From Candidatus Zixiibacteriota bacterium (GTDB lineage Bacteria; Zixibacteria; MSB-5A5; UBA10806), in contig DOTU01000308.1 of NCBI GenBank assembly GCA_003520965.1, positions 1 to 10,760 on the forward strand: DNA of 10,760 nt, written 5' to 3'. A program made the translations under genes and the position numbers. The notes under the pieces were generated by a model that was given only the letters and a program-made list of their open reading frames with translations, made no database searches and had not been told where the DNA came from. Below, piece by piece: positions 7,457 to 10,760 of the stretch. Positions within the stretch are counted from its first letter, which is position 1. Each line of letters starts with the position of its first letter.

Positions 7457-8760
7457 TTTTGCGCTCGAAAACTTTTGTTGAATAACTCCGCGATTTCATC
7501 CATACGATAGAATTGGGCGCCTTTGCCTTTACCATAGCAAACTATTTTGGTGAAAAGCTCGCGCCAGCCCGGATAATCTCGATTATAAAATGTGCGTTGA
7601 TGCCAATCCAGCACAATCAGCCCGCCGGTAGCCGAGGCTTGATCGATAAGCCTCATGCCCCGCTCCAGCGCCTTTTCGGATTCAGCAGGTTGTCCGCCAA
7701 TTAATCCGCAGTCCATTATAGCGATTGGGATTTCCAGAAGATTAATTTCCTTATCATTCGATTGGTCAAACGGATAAACCGGGAGATCAATCCCATCCCA
7801 AAAACCGATATCATGGTCAAATCCCAACGCTGACGAATAAGCAAATCCAGCGTCGGATGCAGCTTGCCAGTACTCAGGATAAAAAGCGGAGAGATAATGT
7901 GGCCGAAGGCCCGTCAGATTGATTTGTGCCGTAAGCTCTAGGCGCGATTTAGCCTCAGCTATGCCTTTGCCTGAAAAGCATTCAATACTGGTATGAAGCG
8001 CTATTTCAAATTCGCTTTGGCGAAGTTTTTCGAAATCAATTATCTCCGGTTTATATTTGGGATCGAACGAATGCCGGCGTAATCCATCAAATATGAAATA
8101 AGTCGATTTCACGCTTAATTCTCTCTCCAGTTCTATCCAATAGCCGATAGCATCGTAGGGATTCGTACCCAATCCAGCCGCCGCTTTCAATGAATCTGCA
8201 AATGCTCCGAATCCACCCGGCAGATCGCGCCTGTAAAGAAGCCGAAGGCTTCCGGCCACTGTACGCCGTGGAATATCGATATCATGCGTCACTGCCATCG
8301 CAAATTTGGAGGACCCCGGCCAGATCGCTATCGCCTTCGGCTGAGTTTCAAGTAAATCGGCCTGGCATAGAGCTCGGCAAAAATCGGTAACAACGCTGCT
8401 TAAGGTCATCTCCACTGGTCCCGAAGGTGTGGCCGCTTTATGAGAATAGGGTCCCAATTTTCCTTTGAATGAGAGTTTTAAGGCCACTGTTTCGATAGGA
8501 TCATAATTTAAGGCGGTAAGCCATTTGCCTGAAATTTTATCTTTTATTAACGATTTGGCCGGGATTCCTTTTTCTATCGAGAATGTCAGACGGGCGCTGT
8601 CAGGAATCGCTCCATTGTCGACAACTATTATGCCTGGTAATTCCGTATTTTCGACGAACTGGACACCGATCAACGTCGAGAGGTAGCGGAAAGCATGTTT
8701 CACCGCAGCCTGACTTAAGCTCTTATTCCGATATGAATAAGTTATTACTTTATCTGCCAT
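7453..8760 (-). CDS. Divergent polysaccharide deacetylase (CE4/NodB-like), 435 aa
   Basis: The NodB-type motifs are present in altered form. Motif 1 is AVTHDIDIP (156-164), where TFDD-G is usual; Asp160 and Asp162 are candidates for base and metal ligand. Motif 2 is EIALHTSIECF (252-262), with His256 but Glu260 where HxxxH enzymes have the second His. Motif 3 is LRPHYL (285-290) with Arg286. The closing His motif is VLDWHQRTF (383-391) with His387. A roughly 140-residue N-terminal region of unknown function precedes the catalytic part, an arrangement known from deacetylase-like proteins of Bacteroidetes exopolysaccharide and surface-glycan loci. There is no signal peptide, so it probably acts in the cytoplasm, perhaps removing N- or O-acetyl groups from a sugar intermediate. 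The start ATG is inside the end of the FemAB-like gene (11-nt overlap, 8750-8760). Activity is plausible but not certain given the changed ligands. Confidence 0.82.
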   Translation of the reverse strand: MADKVITYSYRNKSLSQAAVKHAFRYLSTLIGVQFVENTELPGIIVVDNGAIPDSARLTFSIEKGIPAKSLIKDKISGKWLTALNYDPIETVALKLSFKGKLGPYSHKAATPSGPVEMTLSSVVTDFCRALCQADLLETQPKAIAIWPGSSKFAMAVTHDIDIPRRTVAGSLRLLYRRDLPGGFGAFADSLKAAAGLGTNPYDAIGYWIELERELSVKSTYFIFDGLRRHSFDPKYKPEIIDFEKLRQSEFEIALHTSIECFSGKGIAEAKSRLELTAQINLTGLRPHYLSAFYPEYWQAASDAGFAYSSALGFDHDIGFWDGIDLPVYPFDQSNDKEINLLEIPIAIMDCGLIGGQPAESEKALERGMRLIDQASATGGLIVLDWHQRTFYNRDYPGWRELFTKIVCYGKGKGAQFYRMDEIAELFNKSFRAQN

Positions 8761-9700
8761 GCCTGATCTTTCTCAACAGCTCAAAGGCTTTTCCCTTGAT
8801 GCCAAAAGCCCGGCTGGCTTGAAAATATGGCACGTCAACCGCTCCAAATGATCTCTTAAAATCGGCAATGGATGGTATCTCCCCTCCCACCATATCCCAG
8901 GTGGAAATTCCCAGCGCGGATAGTTCTTTGCCGATTTCGGCCATCAGAAGCTGATTTGCCCCGCTGGAATGAAAAGCTGGAGAAGAGCCGGCAATCCAAT
9001 CATAAGCGAATTTGCCATAGATAAGTTCGCCCCGGAAAGCGATATCTTCGCCGCGAATTCTGGCCGTAAAAATTCGCAAGAGCGATGCACCCACAAGTTT
9101 TTCACACCAAATACTAAGTGCCACAGAGCTAATAGGCGGTTGCATGCCGCGTCTTCCATAAGCCGTTTTCCATAGTTCTCGAGGCAAATTATCGCTCTCT
9201 ATAATCTCAACCTTTTCGCGTGTGGCTTTTCTGATCTTGTTTTTAACGTCATCCTTAAAATCTGCCCCCCATCTTTTCAGACCATCTTCTTTGAGTGCTA
9301 AAGTTACATTAGGGATGATCTTCCAGTTTGTAAGTCCATCGAGGGAACCAATATCTGGCGGGAAACTTAAGTACGCAAAATCACAGGAATTTGATAGAAA
9401 TTCATCCAGCGCTTCCAGAACGAAAGCGTTACGAGATAAATCAAAAAGTATCGGACCAAAATATTGAAAGAGCAATGGTAGGGAGGAAATTCGGAATGGA
9501 AATCTATTCCTCCGAACGAGATTTGTCGCTCCAATTTGATTTTCATCACAGGTTACGTATGCGGTATTACCTTCGAGCTTTAATACCTCGCATGCCGGTT
9601 CAATAAAAGCCGGATGATAAAAAACTCCACCCCATGATCTTTCAAGATGGGGATCACTTATAAAATGATCGCTGAAGCTTATCCTATTTGATGATCGCAA
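8750..9700 (-). CDS. FemAB / BioF2-like GNAT-fold acyl- or aminoacyltransferase, TTG start, 316 aa
   Basis: The N-terminal part has the family entry motif VFYHPAFIEPA (26-36) and FQYFGPILFD (78-87). The middle has LKRWGADFKDDVKNKIRKAT (141-160), like the 'Lys/Arg-rich K-x-R-x-x-I-R-K-A' helix of FemAB proteins. RGMQPPISS (184-192) follows, and the GNAT core is AYDWIAGSSPAFHSSGANQ (232-250). The end, IADFKRSFGAVDVPYF (278-293), is the characteristic F-K-x-x-F-G. Relatives transfer amino acids to peptidoglycan or acyl groups to sugars or peptides, and FemAB-related genes recur in exopolysaccharide clusters. Here acylation or aminoacylation of the operon's glycan is likely (inference). The first usable start after an in-frame stop (about 9732) is TTG at 9700, within the end of the upstream gene (17-nt overlap) and with no Shine-Dalgarno, so the exact start is uncertain. 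The conserved part begins by about residue 22. Confidence 0.8.
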   Translation of the reverse strand: MRSSNRISFSDHFISDPHLERSWGGVFYHPAFIEPACEVLKLEGNTAYVTCDENQIGATNLVRRNRFPFRISSLPLLFQYFGPILFDLSRNAFVLEALDEFLSNSCDFAYLSFPPDIGSLDGLTNWKIIPNVTLALKEDGLKRWGADFKDDVKNKIRKATREKVEIIESDNLPRELWKTAYGRRGMQPPISSVALSIWCEKLVGASLLRIFTARIRGEDIAFRGELIYGKFAYDWIAGSSPAFHSSGANQLLMAEIGKELSALGISTWDMVGGEIPSIADFKRSFGAVDVPYFQASRAFGIKGKAFELLRKIRHGR

Positions 9701-10760
9701 TCTTGCCGGTGCCCGAAGCGCTGCCGGATTTCACATGGAAAAAGTAAATCCCTCCGGCCACACGCTCCCCATTGGAGTTCCTTAGATCCCAGGTACTTCT
9801 TTGAGACAAATCGAAGCGCGCCACCAGATCCCCCGACGCCGTATAGATAGACATAGTGCCGCTTGATGGCACTCTCTTAAATTCCACATATTCCACCCCA
9901 TCGCTAACAATGACCGGATTGGGATAGGCGGCCATATCAGCCAGATTAGATGATGGCGGTAGTATACCGGAATCAAATATCGAAAGCCCGGTAGTAGTTC
10001 CGATATAGATCATGCCAGTCGGTATATCTATGGCGATATCGCTGATATTGTTGCCCAGAATCGGGCTGTTCGATGTAGTATAAAGTGTTTGCCATGCGGA
10101 ACTATTGGGTTCTTCCCGATTGGGTTTTAATATCCCTAAACCGGCAACTGTCCCCACCCAGATATTTCCTACTCCATCAATCTGCACGGCATTGACGCTG
10201 CCAGAGATCAAAGGAGGAAGGGCCATCTTACCCAGAGTGTCCATATCCGGGGTGAGATAGAACAGGCCGGATGAGGAAGCCAGCCAGAGATTTCCCGAGT
10301 TATCAAGTTCCATATCGCCAATAGAGACAATGCTGATTTTGGTAGTCCAGGTGTGTTGTGAAATATTAAAAGGATCCCCGCCCGTATCCAGCCTGTCCAA
10401 ACCATCGCCACGCCCAATCCACATGATATTACCTTGCGATTTGAAAGCTTGAACGAAGTTTGTTGTCAGGCCAATATCTGTAGCGATAAAAAGCTGCCAG
10501 GTAGAATCAGGTGAATAAGGCGCGAAAACACCCATTGTAAGAAATGAGTCTGCGGCAAAAGAACTGACCCAGATATTGTTGTTAGGATCGGCCAGAACTA
10601 CCGTGGCAGCCCAATAGCGATCCCCTGGTCCTGTCCCGTACATCGGGCTGTTGTCGACAGTCCAATGATGCCAGGATGTCCAGTCGTATTCGTAAAGGCC
10701 GCCGCCATAACTTGAGCACCAGATTTTACCATTAGAGTCAACCGAAACGCAGACCTCACC
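9684..10760 (-). CDS. Beta-propeller surface protein with type IX-like C-terminal sorting domain (partial, 3' part)
   Basis: The frame is open to the right edge (358 codons seen). The ATG at 10643 is internal, since 39 further codons without a stop precede it. The visible part shows six blade-like repeats of the two-component-regulator-propeller type, each with an Asp/Asn-Gly turn followed by IW and a GL strand: SNGKIWCSSYGGGLYEYD, DPNNNIWVSSF, GNIMWIGRGDGLDRLD, DNSGNLWLASSSGLFYL, GVGNIWVGTVAGLGIL and a final MIYIGTTTGLSIF. From about base 9935 down to the stop is a sorting domain: MAAYPNPVIVSDGVEYVEF, MSIYTASGDLVARF, VAGGIYFFHV, ending GKIAIIK. The protein is therefore probably exported and anchored at the surface. 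The propeller plus sorting tail resembles the type IX protein PorZ, but the first part of the gene is missing and such propellers are common, so this is only a possibility. It is cotranscribed with the glycan genes below it. Confidence 0.82.
   Translation of the reverse strand, partial: GEVCVSVDSNGKIWCSSYGGGLYEYDWTSWHHWTVDNSPMYGTGPGDRYWAATVVLADPNNNIWVSSFAADSFLTMGVFAPYSPDSTWQLFIATDIGLTTNFVQAFKSQGNIMWIGRGDGLDRLDTGGDPFNISQHTWTTKISIVSIGDMELDNSGNLWLASSSGLFYLTPDMDTLGKMALPPLISGSVNAVQIDGVGNIWVGTVAGLGILKPNREEPNSSAWQTLYTTSNSPILGNNISDIAIDIPTGMIYIGTTTGLSIFDSGILPPSSNLADMAAYPNPVIVSDGVEYVEFKRVPSSGTMSIYTASGDLVARFDLSQRSTWDLRNSNGERVAGGIYFFHVKSGSASGTGKIAIIK

Noticed and set aside
7181..7510. Plus-strand open frame of about 109 codons across the deacetylase/GT4 junction
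   Set aside because: It is antisense to two real genes and compositionally unlike a protein.
8750..9700. An exosortase (XrtA/PEP-CTERM) locus
   Set aside because: The FemAB-like and deacetylase genes suggested it, but neither an exosortase nor a PEP-CTERM signal is present, and the sorting tails are of the YPNP type.
9684..10643. Treating the ATG at 10643 as the start of the propeller gene
   Set aside because: The frame stays open to the window edge and the extra 39 codons contain another blade motif (SNGKIWCSSYGGGLYEYD), so the ATG is internal.
730..10760. Frameshifts or pseudogenes in the operon
   Set aside because: Each gene's domain motifs run in order in one frame and the lengths are normal for the families; no interruption was seen.

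Overview
The window looks like a piece of a bacterial chromosome from the FCB superphylum (Bacteroidetes relatives such as Zixibacteria, Marinimicrobia, KSB1 or Calditrichaeota). The pointers are two partial genes, one at each edge, whose proteins end in a 'YPNP...' C-terminal domain of the type IX secretion / FlgD-like sorting class. The gingipain-like peptidase fragment and the moderate GC content fit the same group. The exact phylum cannot be fixed from the sequence alone. No RNA gene, insertion sequence, CRISPR array or broken gene was seen.

Layout. Left edge, plus strand (1-629): the 3' end of a C25 (gingipain-type) peptidase gene, carrying an Ig-like region and the sorting domain, followed at once by a strong intrinsic terminator (651-688). 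All the rest (730-10760) is one tightly packed minus-strand operon read from right to left and convergent with the peptidase gene. In transcription order it holds: the 3' part of a beta-propeller surface protein with a sorting domain (runs off the right edge); a FemAB/BioF2-like GNAT-fold acyltransferase; a divergent CE4-type polysaccharide deacetylase; a GT4 glycosyltransferase; a GT2 glycosyltransferase; a GT39-like GT-C membrane glycosyltransferase; a second GT4 glycosyltransferase with a C-terminal membrane tail; and a second, different GT-C membrane glycosyltransferase. All seven gene junctions overlap (by 17, 11, 4, 4, 4, 11 and 4 nt), so there is no intergenic DNA in the operon, no internal promoter is evident, and its start lies outside the window.

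How the parts may work together. The cytoplasmic GT4 and GT2 enzymes would extend a lipid-linked or nucleotide-sugar-derived glycan. The two polytopic GT-C enzymes would add sugars from polyprenyl-phosphate donors on the periplasmic face. The deacetylase and the FemAB-like enzyme would trim or acylate/aminoacylate it. This is a polymer-, lipid A- or glycoprotein-decorating gene set, without an evident flippase, polymerase or nucleotide-sugar gene in view. The most interesting reading (inference) is that the glycan genes belong with the surface proteins at both ends. In the type IX system of Porphyromonas, a C25-fold sortase (PorU) and a beta-propeller protein (PorZ) attach cargo to a special lipopolysaccharide. 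Here a C25-fold gene and a beta-propeller gene flank a glycan-building operon, and the propeller gene is part of that operon.
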